DNA of 64,000 nucleotides from Timema cristinae. Its lineage: Eukaryota; Arthropoda; Insecta; Phasmatodea; Timematidae. The DNA lies in the NCBI GenBank assembly GCA_039000515.1, contig JBCFYV010000935.1, positions 61,232,346 through 61,296,345 of the forward strand. The letters run 5' to 3'. Position 1 is the first letter of the stretch, and each line of letters begins with the position of its first letter. A model generated the notes under the pieces. That model searched no databases and was not told where the DNA came from. It was given only the letters and a program-made list of their open reading frames with translations. Below are positions 46,019-57,100 of the stretch, one piece after another. The translations under genes were made by a program, and so were the position numbers.

Positions 46019-46616
46019 AAAAAACAACTATTCATCATATAATAAGAGTTCCACATTCTTTTTAAGTTTTACTACCAATCTTTGTATTGATACATCACAG
46101 AGTTGTTAACCTTTGGTTTCAGGAGGGAGGTGCTAATGTTATGTTAAAATATAACTTTAATTGATATTGTTTGTCAGAATTAAGCACACTAATATATCGT
46201 TTAAACCTCCGAACTATACTTTTAACAAAGAAAATGTCTTAATTTGTAAATTAAATCACTGTTATGTATATATTCTTTGTGATCTAATTAACCAATTCAT
46301 TAATTAAAAAGTGTTATAAATAGCAATGTATTATTTAAAATGTATTTATTGTTGAATGTATTGAAAAAAATATATATTTATTCTATTACAGTGCCTATTT
46401 ATCACTTTGTAAAATAAGTCTTCAGCCAGTTTTAGCAGTTACATTGAATAAAATATATTTTCACACATGTTTACAGTAAGTATGTTAAAATATTTATTTA
46501 CCTGGTTCAGTTTTGTAAAATACCTATATTATTGTTTAAGTTGACATCGATTCATTAATATTTCATTAAGGAATTTTAGCTGCAGATAATATTTTAAAAT
46601 AAGGAAATATATATTT

Positions 46617-46790
46617 GTCAACATCAACTGTTTCTAGCCTGTGCCCGGGTCAGTTTAGTAAAATGGCTTCATCTTCCTCTATCCTTCCACCCTTCTTCTC
46701 CTCTCACTCGCACACTTGTTGTTATTTGTTTCCCCCATCCCATTTATGGTCTCCTTTGCGGTATTTTCCCTTGGTACTTCATCTTGAGAT
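46617..46790 (-). repeat. LINE 3'-end fragment L4 (minus)
   Basis: Starts CATCAACTGTTTCTAGCCTG, then TTCCTCTATCCTTCCACCCT, parallel to L3 and L5. The minus strand carries the GDHKWDGG-like 3' region. Confidence 0.65.
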
Positions 46791-47559
46791 AGATTACTGG
46801 ATGGAAATACATGAAGAAAGAGTGATGTGTAGGATGAATTCATGCATCATCATGATGTTCTAGTCTTTTTACCTTGAGAAGTAAAGTAATATTACCTTGA
46901 CATAAAAAAACAGGGATGAGACCCTGGAATTCTGAAGGATATTTGAGATTCGAGAAAATTTTGGATTGAGACTCAAATACTTAAAAAATGCATATATTTT
47001 TAATTTATAAAGTTAAATTTGTTTTAGAACTCTAATACTAATTATTGGTGGTTACAAGTTAGATTATAATTATAGGATTAACTTAACAACCAGGCCCCAG
47101 ACCACTAATTTAACACTTAACTGAATGTATGAATGGAATATAAGAAAGAATTTAAACATTTGGTTACTATTTGTATTTTCTATCTATATTTACTCTTATG
47201 TTCGTAATTTTTTCCAAGATTCGGATTTGGCAATAGAAGGTATATTGGCGATTTGGATTTGACACAAATCTAATAAAAACACTATGGCCATAGCTTATAA
47301 ATCAATGTGGAACGATACACGGTGTTATATATTTCACAGTAAATGAAGAATTATCTTCTTTGATCTTTTTACTAGTTGTTAGGCTTGTTTCCCTACAGGC
47401 ACAATTTTGAATTTCATGCTAAGTCTTTTCCGTTTTTTGTTATTTTTCTGTGGATTTTTAGGTTTTTCAAAACAGCAGGTAGCGTGATTTGCATCACTCC
47501 CTCCACCAGGTTATTTGAATTATCTTTTTTTTTTTTTCGAGTTTTGGGTGTTTCCTTAT

Positions 47560-47760
47560 AATATGGCACAAGCTAAAACTATACGACTAGCCACATAATT
47601 AGCGGCGTGTTAAATTCCCCCTGAGGCCACACCCCTGTAAAAAAAAATTAAGGTATTTTGTGTGTAGCTACAATACTAATATACTTGCTAAATTTGAGAA
47701 AAAAACTCTGGACAGACATACACCACATAGCATTATTATATAGATATTATTCTCAGGTTC
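47560..47760 (+). repeat. Possible RTE-type non-LTR 3' end
   Basis: TTGCTAAATTTGAGAAAAAA, CTCTGGACAGACATACACC and TTATTATATAGAT follow the pattern of RTE LINE/SINE 3' ends (a TTT-x-AAATT segment, an ACAGACATAC segment, then a short TAG/ATT tail). Confidence 0.4.
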
Positions 47761-47924
47761 ATTTTTTTTAAATATATTAGCCGCTGAACCTCCATTTATT
47801 GGATGTAAACTACAGTAAATACTTTTACTTTACATCCATTATGGTTTCCAGACTCCATCCAAGCCATATAATTTCCACTGCTGGTTTTCTAGGTCTATCA
47901 TAGCTTCATATGTCTTATAATCTA

Positions 47925-48092
47925 ACTTAAGACTAGGACAGGCACAACATCCAGTCCCCGACCGTTAATTCATCAATGTGGAAGGGTAAACCCATATTTC
48001 ACCAAAGATAAGTTTTTCAATCTTAACAGGAATCAAACCCGGGACCCTTGGCCCATTAGACAAACGTGCTACCGACTGGGCTAAGGTGTCAT
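47925..48092 (-). repeat. SINE-D copy (tRNA-derived, minus)
   Basis: Read on the minus strand: TTAGCCCAGTCGGTAGCACG (A box) and GGGTCCCGGGTTTGATTCCT (B box), then a body ending CACATTGATGAATTAAC. Related to the degraded copy at 16974-17108. Confidence 0.75.
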
Positions 48093-49180
48093 TACAGTAA
48101 ATACTGATATAAACAGTAGACCAAACTGACTTTCACGATAATATATACTATTGCTACTGGGCGGTGAGTAGAATGAAACTTGATTGGATGCAAATTACAC
48201 CGTTAAGGAACTTTGACCTTTGTCTAAATCAGTGTGCTACAAAGGGTCAACATGTTTGCGGCAGGAGTTTGGTGGAAGTTTAAAAAGACGAGAAAAAAAA
48301 TGTTTAAGGAATAAAAATCTTTTTAAATCAATATTCAACACTTAAAAAAAAACAATTATTATAATTTTAGCTACGTAACGTTAAACACAGTGTCAATACT
48401 CATTATATTTTAATGATAAAATTCCACCGTAAACTGATGGTTTGTTTTGACAATTTTATTGCCTTGTTCGGTGTGGCTGGAGTTGAAAATTGTTAGTCAT
48501 GAAGTAGCTCTATCATTAAAACATAATTTGTAATAACAGTGGATTAAACAGCGATATAGATCCACACCATTTGCCTTTCCATTCCTAGGACCCAACCTGA
48601 AAATAAAAACCAGAACATTTTACATAAATTCTATTCAGGGTGATTGATTTGTATTTTATTTTTTAAATAGTTTGGTACATAACAAAGCCTCAAAATAATT
48701 TATTAGAATAGAAAAGTTATTTTCTCAGTTGAAATGGGTGAAATCTGAATCTTCATTTACCTTCGAATATTAGAAAAAATTACGAACATTAAGAGGAAAT
48801 AGGTAAAATAAATACTAACTAAATGTTAAAATAATGCTCTGGGTTCTAATTGTTACGTTTTTACTATAATTATGTTGAAGCTGAACCACCAATAAGCAGT
48901 ATTAGAGCTCTAAAATAAATACCAATTCAAATCAAAAAAATCTTTAATCCTTAAATATCTAATACGTTTAAGGTTTTGAGGAGTTCCGAGTGATTGTATT
49001 TATTTCTTGCAATTTCTCTAGTTTTTATCACTTAAAAACATATTTGTGATTTTTTTTTTCAAACTTGCTAGTTCTCAGTTAAGTATTTTGTTTGTAAGAG
49101 TTTATTATAATTTCTTAAACATATATATAATATATAACATGAATAAAACACGAGAAACATAAAGGACAAACAGTTAACAC
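48093..49180. other. Intergenic, nothing firm
   Basis: AT-rich sequence, part of it (48740-48980) loosely like the old repeat at 38010 and 60275. Confidence 0.4.
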
Positions 49181-49625
49181 CAGCCTCGAAGGGCTCTCGA
49201 ACACGACATAGGACGTATAACAAAACTCACACAGATTTACAATGGCGCCCTGAAAGCTGCTGTCTGTAGGTTAGGGGTGGGAAAATAAGCATAAAAACCC
49301 ACCCAATAGCTCATAATGGGTCGCCAGGACCGTTAAAAATACACATGGTACAGAGGAGAGAGGGAGTGAAAATGGAAACAAAAGAGAGAGAAACAGAAAA
49401 CATAGGAATGGGGAATGATATAACAGGAGGCGCAGCCCCGGTCGGTCGGAGAAAAACATAGGTTCACCGCCAGGGCTACGCATATATTTCATATGTAGCC
49501 CCGGTGGGAAAATAAAATAAACTTTACCCTGTGGGCGATTTTTGCCGCACAGGGTGTGAGAAACAAAAGAGGGGGATAAATAAAAATTATTGTACTGGTG
49601 GGAATGAAGGTTCCCCCCGCGGGAG
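49181..49625. repeat. Less AT-rich block with two strong stem-loops, probable repeat
   Basis: The composition differs sharply from its neighbours. Two stem-loops lie close together: CACCGCCAGGGCTACG pairing with TGTAGCCCCGGTGG (49465-49506), and ACCCTGTGGGCGA pairing with TGCCGCACAGGGTG (49527-49558). No family recognised; it runs directly into a SINE-C copy. Confidence 0.5.
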
Positions 49626-49629
49626 GTTT

Positions 49630-49848
49630 TGGTTTTACACTCACAATAGACTAAACTGCCGATGAAAAGGAGATCGAGGTTAGAATCCATTTGTATGTAC
49701 AGAGAGTGTTTTTTTATCCCCTTAATGGTTTTCCACACAAATACAGGTATACTTCCTCTAAATTCAACCTTATTTAATTCCTAACACATTAGTTTATTTA
49801 GTATATAGGCATTTAACCCAAACACATAGTAAGATGGGGTGTTGAGTA
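49630..49848 (+). repeat. SINE-C copy
   Basis: CACTCACAATAGACTAAACT, GATCGAGGTTAGAATCCA (B box), CTTAATGGTTTTCCACACAA and AACCCAAACACATAGTAAGA mark head, body and tail. Confidence 0.75.
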
Positions 49849-50561
49849 AAAGACATGTGTCCATTAGGAACAATAGTAAATTAGATAAGCATTGACATGC
49901 TGTCAGTGTGTTCATAGGCCATATTTCATATCTTTATCACTATGGCTATTTTAAGAACTACTAAAAGGACGGACTATTTTGTCAAGCTTGATAAGTATTG
50001 GGAGAGTTTCCGCAATTGATTTGGTATCCACGTTTACAGTCAAATCTTTTTCAAATGCCTATGGTGTTGAACCTTGTATGAGTATTTATGAAAACTATAT
50101 TAAACTTCGGTTTGGTAAAACTTTCCTTGACAGAACTGCACTAAATATCTCAGTTTCAACCAATTAACTGAGAAATGTGAGCCAATACTAAACCACTTGG
50201 CCTGTTATGTTAAATTTTAGAGTTTGATTGTAAATGGATATGAACAATTATATAATTAAAATGATGCAGAGAAATTATTACTGGTTAGATGTATATATAT
50301 ATGACAATTACTAGCTTTCTTTCTATGACAGGCCTAGCAAGCAAAAAAAAATAGGAATAAAAACTGACCCGGGGCAAAGGCTGGAAACCGTAATGGATGT
50401 AAAAAAACTTGCTTTTGTTACCGATTGTCGTGGTTTTTTTTTTCAACGTATCTCAATACCTGTTCAGGTTACATGCATGAGATTATCATTTAATATTGCT
50501 TACGAATTGTTCTTTGCATTTACTTTTGTGAAATTTTTAAAACTAATGTATTTGTAGTTAA

Positions 50562-50830
50562 ATGCCTCTATGGTATAGTGGTCGAGAGTTTCTAGCTACA
50601 GGTCCCAGGTTTGACCCTTGGCACTTCCAGAATTTTTCTTTGAGGGAGTGGGTTCTGGAACGGGGTCAAACTCAGCCTCGTGTGGACAAATGAGGCGATA
50701 CTTGAATGAAAAAGTAGCAGCTCTGGTCTAAAAACAACACTGAGATTTACAGCTAGAGAGTTTGTTGTTTTGACCACATGCTCTATCCGCAAATGTTGGC
50801 ACTATCATCAATAACAAAGTCCGCCGCTCA
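50562..50830 (+). repeat. tRNA-like SINE head with body
   Basis: CCTCTATGGTATAGTGGTCG (A box) and GGTCCCAGGTTTGACCCTTG (B box) resemble a tRNA, but the sequence does not close an acceptor stem and continues into a repeat-like body (AACGGGGTCAAACTCAGCCT). Confidence 0.55.
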
Positions 50831-51424
50831 TTCGGTATAGCTCTCTTGCTGGCTCACTCATTAGTTTTTTTTATGAGTTGTTAAATCAAATCCATCCCAA
50901 TCACCATCTTTTTTTTTGTCGATAAAGAAATAAATCACTAAAATATATTCTGGAGGTGATGAATACATTTTGTTGTAATTAGGTAAGACTTAAGGCCTAA
51001 ACACATTTCCAAAAGGATAAATATATTTTACATTTTTCAAAATATATCATTTATCACCTTCAAAGATCCAAAACGTCAATGTGAAAAGAGAAATATTGAA
51101 AGAAGATTATATAATCTTGAGCTTAAGATTCGTGGTAAATTATAACTTTCACGAGTTTAAAACAAGTTATTCACAATCACAAGATTTGAATGATCATATT
51201 CTTGTACACTTTTCACCTATTTACAATAAATGAGCTCAAGGCCAGTCAGGTTTGCAGTTTTATTAAAAGAAAAAGACAGGAAAATTTTACCTTTTTTTTT
51301 TAAATACAAAATGCAATAAATATATTTGTTAAGGGTTATGAAGGATAAATAACCTATTCAGTTAAGTTACGGATGCACAAGTGAAGATTTAGATGAGCGT
51401 ACACACCATTTACCCTGAAAGATA

Positions 51425-51640
51425 GTAGTGTTACCTTGAGGGATTACACTATGACCCTATACCATAGTAGATAGGTGCAAGGTAAGTATGATACCTTACA
51501 GGATAGACGAAGGGTATATTGCACATTCTAAATTTAAAATATGTACAATATTACTACTAGAGGATTGTACCTTACCTTGCATTATTCCTCTATGGTATAA
51601 GATAGGGCCATGGTGTAATCAGTCAAGGTAAGACTGATAC
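51425..51640. repeat. Fold-back MITE
   Basis: The left arm TTACCTTGAGGGATTACACT, CCCTATACCATAG, GTGCAAGGTAAG is complemented by CTTACCTTGCA, CTATGGTATAAG, GGTGTAATCAGTCAAGGTAA. Arms about 64 bp. Confidence 0.8.
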
Positions 51641-51763
51641 CTTGACTGATTGGTATAGGAACAATGATGTAAGGCAAGTAGGTTAAGTAAAAATTATCAA
51701 CAATGACATATAAAATGAACTTTAATTTAATAGATATACAATATTAAAGTATTAACAAATATA

Positions 51764-53493
51764 GGGTTCCAAAAGTCACAACCAATCATTTTTTAAGGAT
51801 AATTTTAACTTAAATAAAAGAAACATAATTTCTGGTTTTAGGTTGACTTCTACTGAATTTAGTTTTATATTTATTCTAATAGTTTTACAAACTATAACCA
51901 ATTAATTAAAATATTAAAATGAATGAACAATCATAAAAATTATGTACATGGTGAAGTAAAAAGTTTAAAAAATGTCATCACCCAAACTCACCTGCAAAAA
52001 GACAAGATGGCGAGAAGTTACGGAAAATGGGGAATATTGAAGACCAACCGAGAAGTGGATGGCCAAAAACTTCTGCAGACGAGGGAACCGACATGGAAAT
52101 GCTAGCTGCATTAACAATGAGCCTGAATACGAGTACCAGACACCGATCCTTGGAAAGTTGTTCAAGCCAAAGAAGCACCCAGCAAAGTGTCGACAAGAAC
52201 CAATGGTATTCGTACAAGATACGACTGCTGCAACACCTCAGCCAAGATGATAACAATACATAGTTTAAGAAAAATTCTGTTAATGTTCGTGGGAAAAGAT
52301 TGTGGACAACGTTGACTTTGGCTAAGGACATTCCCTTCTCCGACAATGTAATTCATACGCTGGTGGACATGACTATGCCCATGGTGTTGAATGATGACGA
52401 CTTTCCTGCGTACCTTCAGCAAGATGCTATCATCATGCGTGAGTGACTGGATCGCCAGTTTCCGCATTCCTGGATTGTATTATGTGGTCCTGTTGATTAG
52501 ACTGCACGGTCACCAAACCTGACAGCATTCGATTTTTTTTTTTTGTGGGGCCATTTAAAAGGGATTGTCTACCAGGAGAATATTCAGCACTCAGATAACC
52601 TGAAAAAACGGATTTTGGATGCGTGCACTATTGTAACGCCAATTGTTAGGGGTGCACATCGTGACAGGCAGGAGTGTGTGTGTAGACAAGCGCATCGAAG
52701 TAGATGGTCTTCATATCAAACACATACTGTAGTTTGGAGTGATGAACAGAATATGGAACAGCACTTGTTCTATGTGAGGAGACTTTTGTCCCATCCTGTA
52801 GATTATTTAAATAGGTATTAAATTAATGCAGAGATGTATTGACTAGTCTTACTGCAACAAATTAGCCAGCGATTAGCGTGTTTTAATACAGACGTGCTAG
52901 CTATTAATACCTTTAACGGACCAGCATAATTTAAAGGAAAGGCACCAACATTGAAACAGGGGAAGAGGAGGTGTACCACAGTAGAATAAACACACACGGA
53001 TCAAATAAGCTAGAGCAGTGTTTCCTTATCTTTGGTTCACTTACTCCCAAGGTCACATGAAGGATTTTAGAGGGTACAAAATGTACCACTCAGTTTAATT
53101 ATCATAAAATATGTTTTTGTAATAGTAAATCTTATAAAAAAGAAATTGATAGATATTTTGATATGACATAAACCTCTTTTCCCCTTTTCCACTGCTTTGT
53201 TTAGCTTACGTCTAAATATTTATAAAAAAAATGGTACAATAGGATTCATGTCAAGAGATATAATGAAATCATTTTCAAAGTCAAAATTGATAAAGAGCTT
53301 TGACAACAGTTTCATCTTGTTGAAAAGAAATGTAATCATCTGGCTGCATTAATAACTGCAGTGTGGGTTAATCCCGAGTACATTTTTTTAACCATATATT
53401 TTAAACTTAACTAGTTTTAATCTGCTCTTGAGTAAGATAACATAGCTTACAGATTTACAAAAACATATAGTTTGTGACTTTTGGGACACACTG
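51764..53493 (+). mobile_element. Mariner/Tc1-like element relic
   Basis: The left end GGGTTCCAAAAGTCACAA and right end TTGTGACTTTTGGGACACAC are imperfect inverted repeats bordered by TA on both sides. Plus-strand frames between them read DQPRSGWPKTSADEGTDME, VDKNQWYSYKIRLLQHLSQD and WGHLKGIVYQENIQHSDNLK. These match the helix-turn-helix region and the C-terminal DFFLWGHLK region of insect Tc1/mariner-type transposases. The middle catalytic region is largely lost and frames are broken. It ends about 53 bp past the STRAD stop codon. Confidence 0.85.
51960..52821 (+). pseudogene. Broken mariner/Tc1-like transposase
   Basis: The N-terminal part (about 51930-52260) is scattered over several frames, with RSGWPKTSADEG as the landmark. 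The segment at 52500-52620 gives TARSPNLTAFDFFF-like reading and WGHLKGIVYQENIQ, the zone following the last catalytic Asp. Frame breaks and stops throughout make it nonfunctional. Confidence 0.8.
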
Positions 53494-53545
53494 TACATAA
53501 ATAACAGTAAAAACAAAGGTGGCTTCACTCTTCACAGAAGAGTCG

Positions 53546-53619
53546 TCAGAAATCCCACTGGTCAGGTTCAATATCCAGTTCCGCCAATTTCTCAGTTGCT
53601 AACATGGAGGCCAAGTCAT
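53546..53619 (-). CDS. STRAD: STRAD exon E (C-terminal WDF tail and stop)
   Basis: Acceptor ACCCGACCCACAG, phase 1. Encodes [20 protein letters not shown], then WDF and TGA. W-D/E-F at the very end is the MO25-binding signature of STRAD. Confidence 0.92.
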
Positions 53620-54138
53620 CTGTGGGTCGGGTAAAAAGTAATACCAATTTTAAAATAGAATATACTAAGAATAATCTTTTTGAATCATCAAAACTCTCAA
53701 ATTCCCAGAGGATATTCTTATTAGTAATTCAAGGATTTGAAAAAAATTCAAATTCATAATTTAAAAAAAAAACTGTTTTATTCAAATTTATAACCATGCT
53801 TATTTATGGCTAAACCCAACATTATTTTAAGATAAACCTAACATTAATTTAGCACTTTGTTTAATGTGAGTTCACAGATAATAAAAAAAAAACATATAGT
53901 TATTGTTTCTAATGTATAAAGTAACTAAAGAATTGATGTATGTTAAATTAAATTTGAAAAATATATCATACCAATTTGGGAAAGATAGCCTCTTAGGCTT
54001 GTCATGTTTTATACAATTTGAGTTGGGATTCACTATTTGAAGATAAAATGATTTTGATTTGACGAACAGTGGATTCAACCTATCTCAGATATTGTATTAT
54101 TTGTTGGCCCTAATCGTATACAAATAGTTTTTATAACA

Positions 54139-54170
<32 letters not shown>

Positions 54171-57100
54171 GCACCGCGTCTTACTACCCGTTCGGGTTAT
54201 ATGCACTTACGTTAATGTGTAATGGTAGGGTGATTGTGAGATGAAATGGAGGACCTACAGTTTAACGTGGAATCCAAACCACGGTGGAGGCCTGGCATTT
54301 CCCACATTCACAAGATGTCTTGTCAGAGGTGAAGGAAGGGTTTGGTAATCAGATAAATCTGTGCTGGAACCGAGGATTGAACCCAGGACCCTCGGCACAG
54401 AAGACTGACACCTTACCCTTAGACCACCAGGTCACGAAATATGACATAATAGAAGTGTAAAGAAGTGTTAGCTAGATGGGATGCACTTCATACCCATTGA
54501 TAATGTAAGCAGCATAAAACTTGGACAATGGGTGTAAAAGAGAAATGGAAAGTGGAGGCTTTGGAGAGCATGTTAGTCGTCACCAAGAGAAACAGAATTA
54601 GGAATTAAGTTATCCGGGAAAGAGTTGGGGTATAAGGAGTACATGAAATAATAGAGAAAGCACTAGTAAAATGGTATGTTCATGTAATGAAGATGTAAAA
54701 GGAAAGAAGTAAGTATGAAGTATGTAGAAAAAATTCCGCAAGAGAAACCATGAAAGAGAATAGAGGAGCAGATAACAGCATGTGTGCGACTAAGAGGAGA
54801 AGAATGAGGCATATAAAGGTGAACAGAAAGAAGTATATGGAGACACTTTACTTGAGTAGCCCAATCACAGTTTGGAAACAGTTGATGTTGAAGATCATGA
54901 TGAATCTGAAATAAAACGAATGGACGAGAAGTCGTCAATACCTTGACTGTCGACTCTCCTCTCACATGTCGGTGTGACTGGGTAAAGCAACTCCGGGACG
55001 GTGGCACTGCCACGCCGGCACTGCTTAAAGAAGGAGTGTGCAAGCATCTGGTTGGCCGATGGCCTTAGAACGGGGTCCTTGTGTAAGCACAGCTCAGCAA
55101 ACTGGTGGAATGCCTCGGTGAAGCGTCGTTCTTGCATCGCCTTATACTGCACATTGCTGGTGCTGGCTACACTATCGCCAACCCCAGAGTCTGCATGATG
55201 CACTAGACATGAACAACGCTCGTTAAGGCCCTGCTCTGATCAAAACTGTCACGATTCTGATCTCAAATACTCGCGACATTAACTTTAGTTGCCAGGATGA
55301 TAATATAAACTCTTTTTTTTTTGTATAAAATCTCTTCAGTTTTACTTTCTAACAATGAGGTGGCTCAATCGCTAAATAATTTTATAATAATGGAAATTGA
55401 TAAAAAATCAAGGAAAAATAAACTAATAAGTGTAAATTTAAATTTAATAAAAGCCCACCTAAGGAATGAGGAAAAGTGTGAGAATAATCCAATGCACAAA
55501 GGTGACATCCTTCTTTCTTCTGTCTTCTATAGTAGAAATATACATACAAACGTTTAAACACAGATGTTAGCATAAATTGAGTCATATTTCAGCATTATTG
55601 ACTCTATCAAACATAAAGAAGAGGGGATACACTTTACTCAAACAATAAATTACTCCATTTTGCATTAAAAATGAATCAAATGGATTAAAAATGGAGTAGT
55701 TTAGTGTGTGTGTAAAGTGCATTCCCTCTTCTTTTATGTTTGATAAAGCCAATAATGCTGAAATATTACTCAATGTGTGTTTGACTATGTCTACGAAAGA
55801 AGAAAGTATTGGATTCTTCTCAGATGTTTCCTCTTTCCTTGGGTGAGCTTTCTTAGTTAAATTTACACTTATTAGTTAATTTTTCCTTTTTTATTTATTT
55901 TTATCAATTTCTCATCTTATCGTATCATGTTTTGAAGAAGGTACAGGAAAGGTGGATGGAAACATATAAAACAAACAAACACAATATGACTTTTACAATG
56001 AAAATAAGAACACAGTTCACACTTTACATCACTGTCATTGGACAAAGAGGTAATGGCTGCCTCTCGAAGAAAATCGATCATTACCACCCAATCCCGTGAA
56101 CCAGAACTTGTCAGTAGGGAGTGTGAATCACACAACTCAACTTCCTAAAAAAGGAAACCAAATAACACAAAAGGGAGAGAGAGAAAAAATCTGTAAAGAA
56201 GGATAGGACACTTAGATAGGAACATATAAGAGGATAACATAAAGGACAAACTCAAGGAAAGGATATTGGATATATATCTCTGTAAGGAAGCTTCTTTTGC
56301 ATTTTGAGGTACAATGTGTTATATTTGGAAGAATTTAAGGGAAATTTGGACGGAAACACATAAAAGGTAATGCTGCTTTTCCGATGAAAAGAAGAACACA
56401 GTCTAGTCTTATTATTAAGAGTGGAGCGTAACGTTACTGACCATTCAGAGTTTGCTGGTTCGGATCCAATTCTTCATAGGGGGTAGTGTCGTACAGTCAA
56501 ACAGCAGAGGGGCACACCCACGCACCTTCTCCGTCAGCATTAGGGTGTTAGGCATGCCGGCAAAGGGCACCACCCCATTAGCGAGCTCACACACAGTCAC
56601 ACCCACACTGTACAAGTCAGACTTCTCGTTGTAGCCATGGATGTTCTGCAATGTGCAGCGACATCAATCTTTATCATAGTGAATTTTACAAATATAACAT
56701 CACTCCTTTCAGGTCAGCATCATTTATATCAACTTGAAATGGTTCTGGTATTTTAAAACCTTATTTATGCATCTGCGTTCAAGTATTACATAAGTACATT
56801 TTGTTAAAATTTTGGACCCCATACCTTGTTTGTAACACAACACCCCTCTTGTTGATGTTATATTTATTGATTTTTTTTTAATCTGTCCACAAGAATAACC
56901 ATTATTTTTTATACAATTTATAAATCGATGGTAATTAATTATTAATGTTCAAGTACAAATTAATGATACGAAAAAATTCACAATAAATATTGTTCTGAAA
57001 TGAATTTAAATGTAATGTACTAAGCAGCTAAAGATATTTAAAAAAAAGTTTTTAAATAATACAAATTTTAATCTACACTTAATTATTTAAAAACTGTGAT

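Noticed and set aside
49271..49738. 155-codon minus-strand ORF
   Set aside because: It overlaps a hairpin-rich repeat block and a SINE-C copy and shows no recognisable domain.
49979..50167. 62-codon plus-strand ORF downstream of the SINE-C at 49630
   Set aside because: No homology recognised, no splice sites or context; it may be a chance frame.
54895..54941. Extension of STRAD exon D to an in-frame stop
   Set aside because: A good donor at CAAG|GTATTG joins in phase to an exon ending in the expected WDF tail; the extension is intron.
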